Shown piece by piece: positions 23,757 to 32,200 of a stretch of 64,000 bases of DNA. Source of the DNA: Pararhodobacter sp. CCB-MM2 (GTDB lineage Bacteria > Pseudomonadota > Alphaproteobacteria > Rhodobacterales > Rhodobacteraceae); contig NZ_LRRR01000004.1 in NCBI RefSeq assembly GCF_001691415.1, forward strand, positions 1-64,000, read 5' to 3'. The first letter of the stretch is position 1. The number at the start of each line of letters is the position of its first letter. Both the position numbers and the translations under genes were made by a program. The notes under the pieces are model-generated. The model had not been told where the DNA came from. It ran no database searches and worked only from the letters and a program-made list of their open reading frames with translations.

Positions 23757-25373
23757 TCAGTGGGGATGGTCTTCGGACCACTCGCCGAGGGCGCTGCGGA
23801 GTTTGCGGATCAGGACGTTGCGTGCCTTCTCGTCGCCGGCGTCTGTCAGGGCCTCGTTGAGGTCGAGGAACAGTTTCGAGACGTCATTGTGCCAGTCGAG
23901 ATTGGCCACGGCTTCAGGGCGGATGCGGGGGGGCGGGGTGCTGGCGTCCTGCGGCAAGGCTTGCGGACCCGCCGGGGTCAGGCGCCAGCCTTGATCCAGC
24001 GAAGGGCGGATGACCGGGACGGTCAGCGCGGCGCTTTCAGCCTCGGCGAGTGTGTCCATGGCGGGCGGTTCGCCGTGGGTCAGGAACAGGCCGTGGCGAA
24101 TGGGGGCGCGGGCGGCGAGCCAGGCTTGTAGTTCGGGGCCGTCGGCATGGCCGGAATAGAGGTCGATCGCGCGGATGCGGGCGCGAACCTCCAGTGCCTC
24201 GCCTTGGATGCGCACGGATTTGGCGCCGTCCAGCAACAGGCGGCCCAGCGTCCCCTTCGCCTGATAGCCCGCCATCATCACCGTCGCCGCCTCGGACCAG
24301 AGCCAACGTTTCAGCCGGTGGCGGATGCGCCCGGCCTCGCACATGCCCGAGGCGGCGATGACGATGTGGAAGCCCTGCACATCGTCGAGCCGCTTTGACT
24401 CCTCGACATCCTGAGTGAAATGCAGGTTCGGCGCATGCAGCCCCTTGGCCAGTGCGTTGCCATGCTCCAGCGTGCGGCGGTGGCGGTGGAAGACCTCGGT
24501 CGCGCGGGCGGCGAGGGGGCTGTCGACGTAGATCGGGATCTCGGGCAGCAGGCCCTCCGCCATGGATTGCGTCAGATCCGCGATCAGCTCCTGCGCGCGC
24601 TCGACAGCGAAGGAGGGGATCAGCAGGGCCCCCGCGGGGTTGATCGCGGCGCGCACCTCCTCGGTCAGCAACTTGCGCCGCACCTCGTCCGAGGCCGAGA
24701 AGCGGTCGGTGCCGCCATAGGTGCTTTCGCAGATGACAAAATCGACGCCCGACGGGCCCTCAGGGTCCGGATGCAGCAGCTTGAAGGCGGGGCCGAGGTC
24801 GCCCGAGAACAAGAGGCTCATCGGCTCGCGATGGCCGGGGATCATCACCTCCAGCTCGATCGAGGAGGAGCCGAGCATATGCCCGGCGTTCCAGAACCGT
24901 GCCCGGGTGCCGGGCAGGACCTGCACCCACTCGCCGTAATCTTGGCCCCGGAATTGCGCCATCGTGCGGTCAACATCGGCGCCATCGTAAATCGGCTCGA
25001 CGGCCTGTGAGTTCCAACGGGCGCGGCGGCGGTTCAGCTGCTGCACCTCCAGTGCCTGAATATGCGCCGAGTCGGGCAGCATGACGCCGCACAGATCCAC
25101 CGTCGCACGGGTCGCGTGAATCGGCCCCGCGAAGCCGTCATGCACCAGCTTCGGCAGCAGGCCCGAGTGGTCGATATGGGCATGGGTCAGCAGCGCCGCG
25201 TCGATCTTGGCGGGGTCGAAGGGCAGGGGGCGGTAGTTCAGCGCCTTTTCGGTCTTCGAGCCCTGAAACATGCCGCAATCGATCAGCAGCGTTCCGGTCG
25301 CGGTCTCCAGCCGGAAGCAGGAGCCGGTGACGCCGCGCGCGGCGCCGTGAAAGGTCAGGATGGGGAAAGACAT
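23757..25373 (-). CDS. MBL-fold / beta-CASP metallohydrolase (RNase/exonuclease-like)
   Basis: Protein of 538 residues from the ATG at 25373; the open frame extends ten codons further without support. It has metallo-beta-lactamase motifs, DCGMF and LLTHAHIDHSGLLP (zinc ligands), then the beta-CASP region (VICESTYGGTDR, LLIPSFAVERAQEL, IAASGMCEAGRI), and a C-terminal YSGHADGPEL block of the RMMBL type. This layout matches bacterial relatives of CPSF73/Ysh1 that cut RNA or degrade nucleic acid. No signal peptide. The last about 90 residues are an extra tail of unknown role. Confidence 0.88.
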   Translation of the reverse strand: MSFPILTFHGAARGVTGSCFRLETATGTLLIDCGMFQGSKTEKALNYRPLPFDPAKIDAALLTHAHIDHSGLLPKLVHDGFAGPIHATRATVDLCGVMLPDSAHIQALEVQQLNRRRARWNSQAVEPIYDGADVDRTMAQFRGQDYGEWVQVLPGTRARFWNAGHMLGSSSIELEVMIPGHREPMSLLFSGDLGPAFKLLHPDPEGPSGVDFVICESTYGGTDRFSASDEVRRKLLTEEVRAAINPAGALLIPSFAVERAQELIADLTQSMAEGLLPEIPIYVDSPLAARATEVFHRHRRTLEHGNALAKGLHAPNLHFTQDVEESKRLDDVQGFHIVIAASGMCEAGRIRHRLKRWLWSEAATVMMAGYQAKGTLGRLLLDGAKSVRIQGEALEVRARIRAIDLYSGHADGPELQAWLAARAPIRHGLFLTHGEPPAMDTLAEAESAALTVPVIRPSLDQGWRLTPAGPQALPQDASTPPPRIRPEAVANLDWHNDVSKLFLDLNEALTDAGDEKARNVLIRKLRSALGEWSEDHPH

Positions 25374-25421
25374 GGGGCACCTCCGGCCCCATGATCGCGC
25401 CAAGTCCGCGTCCGGGCAATG

Positions 25422-25447
25422 AAAAACCCCGGCGCGAGGGCCGGGGT
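25422..25447 (-). terminator. Rho-independent terminator for gpt
   Basis: Perfect 8-bp stem ACCCCGGC / GCCGGGGT (25426-25433 and 25440-25447), 6-base loop, followed on the minus strand by TTTTTC. It lies 20 bp past the gpt stop. Confidence 0.85.
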
Positions 25448-25466
25448 CGTTCGGGGGGCATTGGGC

Positions 25467-25985
25467 TCAGTCCTTGCCGCGGAACGGCTCGACGTATTGC
25501 AGCGCCATGTCCCAGGGGAAGAAGATCCAGGTGTCCTGGCTCACCCCGGTGATGAAGGTGTCGGTCTGCTTCTCGCCTTCGGGCTTGGCATAGACACAGG
25601 CGAAGTGGGCCTTGGGATAGAGCGAGCGCACCAGCTCCAGCGTCTTGCCGGTATCGACGAGGTCGTCGACGATCAGGATGCCTTCGCCGTCGCCCATCAT
25701 CTCTTTGTCGGGCGATTTGATGACCTGCGCTTCGCGGCGCTGGTCGGCTTTGCCGCCGCCGGCGTGGTAGGATTTCACGCTGATCGTATCGACGGTGCGG
25801 ATGTCCAGCTCGCGCGAGACGATCATCGCCGGGGCCATGCCGCCGCGGGTGATCGCGACCACAGCACGCCAGTTGCCGTCATCCGGACCACGGCCCTGCA
25901 GACGCCAGGCCAGCGCGCGGGCGTCGCGGTGCAGCTGGTCCCAGCTGACATGAAAACCTTTCTCATGGGGCAGACGATCGTTCAT
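25467..25985 (-). CDS. gpt: Xanthine(-guanine) phosphoribosyltransferase
   Basis: Protein of 172 residues that salvages xanthine or guanine with PRPP. The PRPP-binding motif [17 protein letters not shown], the [16 protein letters not shown] block and the [10 protein letters not shown] tail are those of Gpt-type enzymes. The ATG at 25985 has AAGGAGA about 8 bases upstream; the open frame upstream is not protein-like. It lies 137 bp from fabI on the same strand and has its own terminator. Confidence 0.93.
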   Translation of the reverse strand: MNDRLPHEKGFHVSWDQLHRDARALAWRLQGRGPDDGNWRAVVAITRGGMAPAMIVSRELDIRTVDTISVKSYHAGGGKADQRREAQVIKSPDKEMMGDGEGILIVDDLVDTGKTLELVRSLYPKAHFACVYAKPEGEKQTDTFITGVSQDTWIFFPWDMALQYVEPFRGKD

Positions 25986-26122
25986 GCCGGTCTCCTTTGG
26001 TCCAAGTTCTGCACGCCGGGCCCTGAGCGGGCCGCCGGAAATGACAGGCGGGGCGTCGATGCGCCCCGCTATAGCCGAGTTTTTCGCGTCTGCCAGCCCG
26101 GAAGGCTTGGCGGCGCGTAACG

Positions 26123-26947
26123 TCACGTGTCCTTGCGGCCCGTGACGACGTCGATGTCCGGCGCGTCGACCGCTTTCATGCCGACGACATGGTAGCCCGC
26201 GTCGACATGCAGCGTCTCACCCGTGGTGCCCGAGCCGAGGTCCGACAGCAGGTAGAGCGCCGATTTGCCGACCTCCTCCTGCGTCACGTTGCGGCGCAGG
26301 GGCGAGTTCAGCTCGTTCCACTTCATGATGTAGCGGAAGTCGCCGATGCCCGAGGCCGCGAGCGTCTTGATCGGGCCGGCAGAGATGGCGTTGCAGCGGA
26401 TGCCGTCCTTGCCCAGATCCTCGGCGATGTATTTGACCGAGGCTTCCAGTGCCGCCTTGGCCACGCCCATCACGTTGTAATGCGGCATGACCTGCTCGGC
26501 GCCGTAATAGGTCAGCGTCAAGAGCGAGCCGCCCTTCGGCATCATCGCGGCGGCGCGTTGGGCAACGGCGGTGAACGAATAGACCGAGATGTCCATCGTC
26601 ATCAGGAAGTTGGCATGCGAGGTGTCGACGTAACGGCCGCGCAGCTCGTTCTTGTCCGAGAAGCCGATGGCATGGACGAGGAAGTCGATCTCGGGCCATT
26701 CGGCCTTCAGCGCTTCGAACATCGCATCGACCGAGGCCATGTCGGCCACGTCGCATTCAAAGAGGCGCGGGGTGCCCAGGCTCTCGGCCAGCGGGACGAC
26801 GCGCTTCTTGAGGGCCTCGCCCTGATAGCTGAAGGCCAGTTCGGCACCTTGCGAGGCCAGCGCCTGCGCGATGCCCCAGGCAATGGATTTGTCGTTGGCG
26901 AGCCCCATGATGAGGCCCTTTTTGCCCGCCATAAGTCCTGCTGACAT
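26123..26947 (-). CDS. fabI: Enoyl-[acyl-carrier-protein] reductase (NADH)
   Basis: Protein of 274 residues catalysing the last step of each fatty-acid elongation cycle. It has the [16 protein letters not shown] cofactor block, the [16 protein letters not shown] segment, and the catalytic Tyr-x6-Lys arrangement [18 protein letters not shown]. It ends with the FabI-like [18 protein letters not shown]. The ATG at 26947 has GGAGA about 6 bases before it; a second ATG five codons in is possible. Target of triclosan-type inhibitors in other bacteria. Confidence 0.97.
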   Translation of the reverse strand: MSAGLMAGKKGLIMGLANDKSIAWGIAQALASQGAELAFSYQGEALKKRVVPLAESLGTPRLFECDVADMASVDAMFEALKAEWPEIDFLVHAIGFSDKNELRGRYVDTSHANFLMTMDISVYSFTAVAQRAAAMMPKGGSLLTLTYYGAEQVMPHYNVMGVAKAALEASVKYIAEDLGKDGIRCNAISAGPIKTLAASGIGDFRYIMKWNELNSPLRRNVTQEEVGKSALYLLSDLGSGTTGETLHVDAGYHVVGMKAVDAPDIDVVTGRKDT

Positions 26948-27087
26948 CGCGGTCTCCGGATCCGTGGTTTACGTAACGTGCAGCTTTAGGACAAAGGTCT
27001 CGTCGCATCAAGGGTATGCGCTCTTGCAAGGCGTAGGGGAAACCTGCCAGTGTCGCGCCCGATAGATGACTATTCCGGGGACCGATA

Positions 27088-27726
27088 ATGGCCGAGGACA
27101 TGCAGGACGCCGCCCGCAGCGGTATCTTTGCCGGAGACGATCCGTTTCTGATCGCGCAACGATGGCTGGCCGAGGCCGAGGGCACCGAGCCCAACGATCC
27201 CAATGCCATCGCACTCGCCACGGTTGATGACGCCGGTCTGCCGAATGTGCGGATGGTCCTGCTGAAGGAGATCGAAAGCGCCGGTGCCGGGGAGGGCGCC
27301 TTCGTCTTCTATACCAATTACACCAGCCGCAAGGGGCAGGAGCTGGAGGGCGCCGGCAAGGCCGCTTTCGTGATGCATTGGAAATCCCTGCGCCGTCAGA
27401 TCCGGGTCCGCGGCACCATCTCGCGTGAGGACGGGGCACAGGCAGACGCCTATTTCGCCTCGCGTTCGCTACAGTCGCGTCTGGGGGCCTGGGCGTCAAA
27501 GCAGTCGCAACCTCTGTCGTCGCGTGGGGCACTGATGGCCGAGGTCGCGAAGAAAAGTCTAAAATTCGGCACAAACCCGCCGAGGCCGGAATTCTGGGGT
27601 GGCTTTCGTCTCCTTCCGGTTGAAATTGAGTTTTGGGCAGATGGCGCGTTCCGTCTGCACGACCGTTTCCGCTTCACGCGCTCGAATGGCGCAAAAAACT
27701 GGGATGTTGAGAGGCTCAATCCGTGA
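27088..27726 (+). CDS. pdxH: Pyridoxine/pyridoxamine 5'-phosphate oxidase
   Basis: Protein of 212 residues that makes pyridoxal 5'-phosphate using FMN. Family blocks are visible in order: [71 protein letters not shown], and the C-terminal [10 protein letters not shown] with NWDVERLNP. The length is standard. It is divergent from fabI and followed after 93 bp by the cold-shock gene. Confidence 0.97.
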   Translation: MAEDMQDAARSGIFAGDDPFLIAQRWLAEAEGTEPNDPNAIALATVDDAGLPNVRMVLLKEIESAGAGEGAFVFYTNYTSRKGQELEGAGKAAFVMHWKSLRRQIRVRGTISREDGAQADAYFASRSLQSRLGAWASKQSQPLSSRGALMAEVAKKSLKFGTNPPRPEFWGGFRLLPVEIEFWADGAFRLHDRFRFTRSNGAKNWDVERLNP

Positions 27727-27819
27727 AATTCACGCTTCGTGAAACGACCGGGCCTTGCAAAGCCTGCAAAATGCGAAGATGCTGGCGCCAGGTTGGTTGT
27801 TGTTTGGTTGGGAACTAGA

Positions 27820-28335
27820 ATGGTCGAAGTAGAGCGAGGCCTTCCGCGCATCCGTGGAAGCGTCAAGTGGTTCGATCCGGGCAAAGGCTTCGGATTTATT
27901 GTCGCCGATTCCGGCGGGCCGGATATCCTGCTGCATGTGAATGCGCTGCGGAATTTCGGTCAAAGCTCGATCTGTGATCGGGCGGGTATCGTGGTGAGCG
28001 TGCAGCAGACACAACGCGGTCTGCAGGCGGTCGAGGTCTTCGAGGTGACGCCACCCGACGATTTCGAGCCCGAGGAGACCGACGACGAGCCGGTCGATCT
28101 GTCGCTGGAGCTTGAGCCTGCGCGCATCAAGTGGTTCGACAAGATCAAGGGCTTCGGCTTCGCGAATGTGTTCGGCCGTCCCGAAGATGTCTTCATTCAC
28201 ATGGAAGTGCTGCGCAAATCCGGCTTTGCCGAGCTACAACCCGGTGAGGCTGTGGGTCTGCGCATCGTCGATGGCGAGCGGGGCCGCATGGCGGTGTCCA
28301 TCTCGTCGTGGGAAACGGCGCTGCACAAGGAGTGA
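27820..28335 (+). CDS. Double cold-shock-domain protein
   Basis: Protein of 171 residues with two cold-shock domains. The first (about 10-75) has RIRGSVKWFDPGKGFGFIV with the RNP1-like KGFGFI. The second (about 100-168) has ARIKWFDKIKGFGFANV and DVFIHMEVL. An acidic linker (EPEETDDEPVDLSLE) joins them. Such two-domain CspA relatives are typical of alphaproteobacteria and bind single-stranded RNA or DNA. I chose the ATG at 27820; the upstream frame is not protein-like. The downstream DUF192 gene is 6 bp away. Confidence 0.92.
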   Translation: MVEVERGLPRIRGSVKWFDPGKGFGFIVADSGGPDILLHVNALRNFGQSSICDRAGIVVSVQQTQRGLQAVEVFEVTPPDDFEPEETDDEPVDLSLELEPARIKWFDKIKGFGFANVFGRPEDVFIHMEVLRKSGFAELQPGEAVGLRIVDGERGRMAVSISSWETALHKE

Positions 28336-28341
28336 GGATTG

Positions 28342-28833
28342 ATGGGGCGTAACGCGTTTGCCGGCGTCGTGCTGGCGATGATCATGGTGCTGGGACTGGC
28401 AATGGCCGGCCCGGCGCAAGCGTCGGAATGCAGCGACAGCCGCGTGCAATTGCGCGGCGATTTCGGTTCCGCCGCCTTTACCGTGGACATTGCCGATACC
28501 GACGCGGAACGCGCCCAAGGCCTCATGCATGTCCCCTCCATGCCGCGCTTCAACGGCATGCTCTTTGTCTTCGAGCGCCCGCAACGCGCGGTGTTCTGGA
28601 TGGAGAACACGCTGATTCCCCTCGACATGCTGTTCATCGACGCCGCGGGTGTGGTGCAGCGCGTGCATTCGAACGCCGTGCCGATGGACCGCACGCCGAT
28701 CGACGGCGGCGAAGGCATCACCTACGTGCTGGAGATCAACGGCGGCATGGCCGAGCGTCTGGGCATCGAAGCGGGCGCCGAGCTGCGTCACCCGGTTCTT
28801 GCGCAGGACGGTGCTGCCTGGCCCTGCGAGTAA
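28342..28833 (+). CDS. DUF192 family exported protein
   Basis: Protein of 163 residues with a signal peptide ending in PAQAS. The mature part matches DUF192: DTDAERAQGLMHV, MLFVFERPQRAVFWMENTLIPLDMLF and YVLEINGGMAERLGI. Function is unknown; it is periplasmic or secreted. An open TTG codon precedes the ATG by one codon, and GTGAGGA forms the ribosome-binding site. It lies directly after the cold-shock gene, a pairing frequent in Rhodobacteraceae, and is followed by a strong terminator. Confidence 0.88.
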   Translation: MGRNAFAGVVLAMIMVLGLAMAGPAQASECSDSRVQLRGDFGSAAFTVDIADTDAERAQGLMHVPSMPRFNGMLFVFERPQRAVFWMENTLIPLDMLFIDAAGVVQRVHSNAVPMDRTPIDGGEGITYVLEINGGMAERLGIEAGAELRHPVLAQDGAAWPCE

Positions 28834-28865
28834 GCGCGACGCGCCATCCGATTTCGGAATAGCTC

Positions 28866-28900
28866 AAGGCCCCGCCGGTTCCTCGGCGGGGCCTTCTGTT
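28866..28900 (+). terminator. Rho-independent terminator
   Basis: Perfect 12-bp stem AAGGCCCCGCCG / CGGCGGGGCCTT (28866-28877 and 28884-28895), 6-base loop, then CTGTTTG. It ends the csp-DUF192 transcript just before the tRNA gene. Confidence 0.88.
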
Positions 28901-28958
28901 TGTCGCACGCCGTTTGGCTCTTTCCCATCCGCGCGGCGTGGTCTAAGACGCGCTCAGT

Positions 28959-29035
28959 CGGGGCGTGGCGCAGCTTGGTAGCGCGACGGTTTTGGGTACC
29001 GTAGGTCGTAGGTTCGAATCCTATCGCCCCGACCA
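28959..29035 (+). tRNA. tRNA-Pro (anticodon TGG)
   Basis: A 77-base cloverleaf including encoded CCA. The acceptor stem CGGGGCG (28959-28965) pairs with CGCCCCG (29025-29031), with discriminator A and CCA at 29033-29035. The anticodon arm ACGGT-TTTGGGT-ACCGT has TGG at 28993-28995. The T arm contains GGTTCGAATCC. TGG reads proline codons CCA/CCG and, when modified, the others. Confidence 0.97.
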
Positions 29036-29045
29036 TCTTCCAGTC

Positions 29046-30188
29046 TTAGCCCACACGTTTGCCGGCCACCCAGGTGCCGCGCAGCGATCCCGCATTGCCG
29101 AAGCGGCGCACGCGGATCACATCGGCCCGCAGCCCCTCGGCCAGCATCCCGCGGTCGGCCAGCCCCGTCGCCCGTGCCGGTGCGGCGGTCACGGTGGCGA
29201 TGCCGCGGGCCATGTCGTCCCACAGATCCCCCAGCATCAGCGCGGCGTTCAGCAGGGACGAGGGCACGTAGTCCGACGACAGCACCTCCAGCACCCCGGC
29301 GCGCGCCAGATCGGCGGCCGCCACGTTGCCCGAATGCGAGCCCCCGCGCACGAGGTTCGGCGCCCCCATCATCACCGCGATTCCCGCCTTGGCGCAGGCC
29401 GTCGCGGCCTCCAGCGTGGTCGGGAACTCGGCGATCTTCGCCCCATGCGCGGCCGAGGCAGCCACATGCTCTGCCGTGGTGTCGTCATGGCTGGCCAGCG
29501 TCGCGCCGTAGTGCCGGGCAGCGGCCACGGCGGCGGCCTCATGCGTCGCGCGGACCCGGTTCCCCAAGGCCGTCTGCGCCTCGACATGGGCGAGGAATTC
29601 CTCTTCGGTGAGGCCATGCTTGCCGCGCATATAGGTCCGCAGCTGCCCCAGATCCGCGAATTGCCGCTGGCCCGGCGTATGATCCATCAGGCTGACGATG
29701 CCCACCCGGTCCTCGGGGCCGAATTTCTCCAGCTCCCGCGTCAGCGTCTCGGAACAGACCTCGGCCCGCAGGTGGATCCGGTGCGAGATCCGCAAGACAC
29801 CCGCTTTGTGTGCCTCCAAGATCTCATCAGCCATCTGCCGCGCATATTCGCCCGCGCCCTTCGCGCGTGTCACCAGCGAGCCCACGCGCAGGGCGTCGAA
29901 CACCGTGGTGATCCCGGTCGAGGCGAGTTCCGCATCATGCGCGAGGATCGCCTGCCCATGCGGCCAGCTGACGCCGGGGCGGGGGGTCAGGTGGCGCTCC
30001 AAGTTGTCGGTATGCAGCTCGATCAGGCCGGGCATCACCAGATCGCCGTCGCAGTCGATGGCGCCGGCGGGCACCGCGCCGCCCTCGTCGATCTGGCGGA
30101 TGACGCCGCCCTCGATCACCAGCGTGCCGGGCGTCACCCGGTCGGGCAGGACCAGCTGGGCATTGGCAAGGATCACAGTCTCGGTCAT
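29046..30188 (-). CDS. phnM: Alpha-D-ribose 1-methylphosphonate 5-triphosphate diphosphatase
   Basis: Protein of 380 residues, an amidohydrolase-superfamily enzyme removing pyrophosphate from the ribosyl-phosphonate triphosphate made by PhnGHIL. Metal-binding signatures are PGLIELHTDNLERHLTPRPG, LASHDDTTAEH and GAPNLVRGGSHSGNVAA. The start at 30188 (MTETVILANAQLV) fits other PhnM proteins. It is transcribed leftward and ends 10 bp after the tRNA. A second, diverged PhnM lies at 37391. This is the closer match to the canonical family. Confidence 0.95.
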   Translation of the reverse strand: MTETVILANAQLVLPDRVTPGTLVIEGGVIRQIDEGGAVPAGAIDCDGDLVMPGLIELHTDNLERHLTPRPGVSWPHGQAILAHDAELASTGITTVFDALRVGSLVTRAKGAGEYARQMADEILEAHKAGVLRISHRIHLRAEVCSETLTRELEKFGPEDRVGIVSLMDHTPGQRQFADLGQLRTYMRGKHGLTEEEFLAHVEAQTALGNRVRATHEAAAVAAARHYGATLASHDDTTAEHVAASAAHGAKIAEFPTTLEAATACAKAGIAVMMGAPNLVRGGSHSGNVAAADLARAGVLEVLSSDYVPSSLLNAALMLGDLWDDMARGIATVTAAPARATGLADRGMLAEGLRADVIRVRRFGNAGSLRGTWVAGKRVG

Positions 30189-30280
30189 GGTCAGTCCTGT
30201 CGCAGGGGAGCCGCCTCTGCGGTCCCGGTTTTCTCTGGCCGCGTCATCGTCTTGTGACGCAAGCCGCGCATCGTCCCGCC

Positions 30281-30943
30281 ATGAAACGCTACGCATTGTA
30301 TTACGCGCCGCCCGCCGGCGCCCTGGCCGAAGCGGCCGCCCGTTGGCTGGGCCGCGACGCCCTCACCGGCGCCGAGTTCGCCCAACCGCATCCCGACCTG
30401 TTCGGGCTTTCCGTCAGCGCCCGCCGCTACGGCTTCCACGCCACGCTGAAGGCGCCCTTCCGGCTGGCCGAGGGCCAGAGCGCCGAGGATCTGGTCGAGG
30501 CCGTCTCGGTCTTCGCCGCCGGCCTCTCGGCCTTTGCGATCGACGGGCTGGAGGTGGCCGAGATGGCCGATTTCCTCGCCCTGCGCCCGGTTGGCGATAC
30601 GGCTGCGCTCGATGCCTTCGCGGCGCAGGTCGTGGCCCGGTTCGAACGCTTCCGTGCGCCGATGAGCGCCGAGGACCGCGCCCGCCGCCGGCCCGAGCTG
30701 ATGACCGAGCGCCAGCGCGCGCTTCTGGACAGCTACGGCTACCCCTACGTGATGGAAGAGTTCCGCTTCCACATGACGCTGTCGGACCGTTTGTCCAGCG
30801 CGCAGATGGCCGAGTTGCGCCCGCTTGCCGAGGCGCATTTCGCCCCGGTGCTGGAACGTCCCTTTGCCATCGGCGGCATCGCGGTCTTCGGCGAGGATCA
30901 GGACGGCGTGTTCCACCAGCTTCACCGCGCCACGCTGGGCTGA
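30281..30943 (+). CDS. DUF1045 phosphonate-cluster protein, 2H phosphoesterase superfamily
   Basis: Protein of 220 residues of the DUF1045 / putative phosphonate metabolism protein family. Both 2H motifs are present: YGFHATLKAPF (about 50-60) and FRFHMTLSDRL (about 168-178), each with HxT. 2H enzymes typically open cyclic phosphodiesters, so it could take the place of PhnP, which is absent here, in opening 5-phosphoribosyl 1,2-cyclic phosphate; that is inference. It is divergent from phnM and convergent with phnN, overlapping the phnN 3' end by 22 bases. Confidence 0.85.
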   Translation: MKRYALYYAPPAGALAEAAARWLGRDALTGAEFAQPHPDLFGLSVSARRYGFHATLKAPFRLAEGQSAEDLVEAVSVFAAGLSAFAIDGLEVAEMADFLALRPVGDTAALDAFAAQVVARFERFRAPMSAEDRARRRPELMTERQRALLDSYGYPYVMEEFRFHMTLSDRLSSAQMAELRPLAEAHFAPVLERPFAIGGIAVFGEDQDGVFHQLHRATLG

Positions 30944-31464
30944 AGCGCGGCCTTCAGACGCGCGATGCCCTGTTCGGGCGTCGCGTCGTTGACCACTTCG
31001 ATCACCGGCAGGCCGCGGGGCAGGGGCTCCACCTCGCGCGCGAGCCGTGCCGCGATCTGGCCGACGCTTTCGCGGCCCCGCGCGGCGAGGCGCTCGGCCA
31101 GCACCTCGGCCGGTGCGGTGACGAGGATCACCTGCAAGCCCGGGAACGCCGCCGCCGCCCGCCCCAGCGCCGCGCGTGAGCCGTTGAAGACGACGTCGCG
31201 GCCCGATTTCAGCGCCACCAGCTCGGTACGCGGGATGCCATAGGCCAGCCCATGCGCGCGCCAGATCAGGGCGAAATCGCCTCGCGCTTCCCGGGTGGCA
31301 AAGTCGCTCTGGGTAACGCCCTCGAAGGGCTCGCCCCCCGCGCTTTCGGGGCGGGTGATGACGCGCCGGACCCAATGCGGGCCGTCCGCGCCGCAGACCC
31401 CCGCCAGCAGCGTGTCCTTGCCCGCGCCCGAGGGCCCGACCACCGCGAACAGCCGTCCCGTCAC
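30922..31464 (-). CDS. phnN: Ribose 1,5-bisphosphate phosphokinase
   Basis: Protein of 180 residues with a guanylate-kinase-like fold. The P-loop GPSGAGKDTLL lies at 10-20. Later blocks (VITRPESAGGEPFEGVTQSDF, FALIWRAHGLAYGIP, RDVVFNGSR) are those of PhnN, which converts ribose 1,5-bisphosphate to PRPP at the end of the C-P lyase pathway. The start overlaps the phnL stop by four bases, so it is co-translated with phnL. Confidence 0.95.
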   Translation of the reverse strand: MTGRLFAVVGPSGAGKDTLLAGVCGADGPHWVRRVITRPESAGGEPFEGVTQSDFATREARGDFALIWRAHGLAYGIPRTELVALKSGRDVVFNGSRAALGRAAAAFPGLQVILVTAPAEVLAERLAARGRESVGQIAARLAREVEPLPRGLPVIEVVNDATPEQGIARLKAALQPSVAR

Positions 31465-32138
31465 TGCGCCACCCCGAAACCCGTGACGTCCACAACCCGG
31501 TCACAGACCTGCGCCCGCGCGTCCTCGTCGTGGAAGATGCCGAGGATCGCCGCCCCGCGCGCCTTGGCCTCGCGGATCAGGTCCAGCACCACGGCGCGGT
31601 TGCCGGCATCCAAACTTGCGGTGGGTTCATCGAGCAGCATCGCCGGCCAGGTATGGATGAAGCCGCGCGCGATGTTCACCCGCTGCTGCTCGCCACCCGA
31701 GAAGGTGGTGGGCGAGAGCGACCACAGCCGCTCGGGAATGTTGAGCCGCGCCAGCATCGCCCCCGCGCGGGACAGGGCTTCGTCCTTGGGTACACCGAGG
31801 GACAGGAGCGGCTCGGCCACCACCTCAAGCGTCGGCACCCGCGGCACGACGCGCAGGAACTGGCTGACATAGCCCAAGGTCGAGCGCCGCAGCGCGATCA
31901 CTGCGCGCGGCTCGGCCCCCGCCACTTCGGTCTCGCCCACCATGATCGAGCCTCCGTCGACGCGGTAATTGCCCCAGATCATCCGCATCAGCGTCGATTT
32001 CCCGGCCCCCGAGGCACCGATCAGCCCGACGCATTCGCCGGGCCCCACCTGCAGCGAGGCCCCCGCCATTACCGGCAGCACCGCGCCCCCCTGATTGTGC
32101 AGGGTGAATTCCTTGGCCACATTCCGGACCGTGATCAT
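31461..32138 (-). CDS. phnL: C-P lyase complex ATP-binding protein PhnL
   Basis: Protein of 225 residues, ABC-type ATPase domain. Walker A GASGAGKST, signature FSGGEQQRVNIARG and Walker B MLLDEPTASLD are intact. PhnL acts with PhnGHI in transferring the phosphonate to the ribose of ATP. The start at 32138 (MITVRNVAKEF) lies inside a dispersed repeat whose GGAGAGTAAAG provides the ribosome-binding site. Sixty-two bases, including a hairpin, separate it from phnK, unlike the overlapping genes upstream. Confidence 0.96.
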   Translation of the reverse strand: MITVRNVAKEFTLHNQGGAVLPVMAGASLQVGPGECVGLIGASGAGKSTLMRMIWGNYRVDGGSIMVGETEVAGAEPRAVIALRRSTLGYVSQFLRVVPRVPTLEVVAEPLLSLGVPKDEALSRAGAMLARLNIPERLWSLSPTTFSGGEQQRVNIARGFIHTWPAMLLDEPTASLDAGNRAVVLDLIREAKARGAAILGIFHDEDARAQVCDRVVDVTGFGVAQ

Positions 32139-32199
32139 CTTTACTCTCCAAATATCCACGGGAGGGGTCCGGGGAGGGGGCGTGCCTCCTCCCCGGGGT
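32136..32199 (-). repeat. Dispersed hairpin + GGATATTT element, copy 2 (carries the phnL start)
   Basis: On the minus strand a 12-bp hairpin (arms 32169-32180 and 32185-32196, one G-U pair) is followed by CCTCCCGTGGATATTT and GGAGAGTAAAGATG, the last ATG being the phnL start codon. Compared with copies 1 and 3, the GGATATTT to TAAAGATG part is conserved and the hairpin is different in sequence but equal in type. Confidence 0.65.
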
Positions 32200-32200
32200 C

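Noticed and set aside
30191..31504. Minus-strand open frame of 437 codons spanning the DUF1045 and phnN region
   Set aside because: Combines antisense of DUF1045 with a wrong frame of phnN; both true genes have clear motifs.
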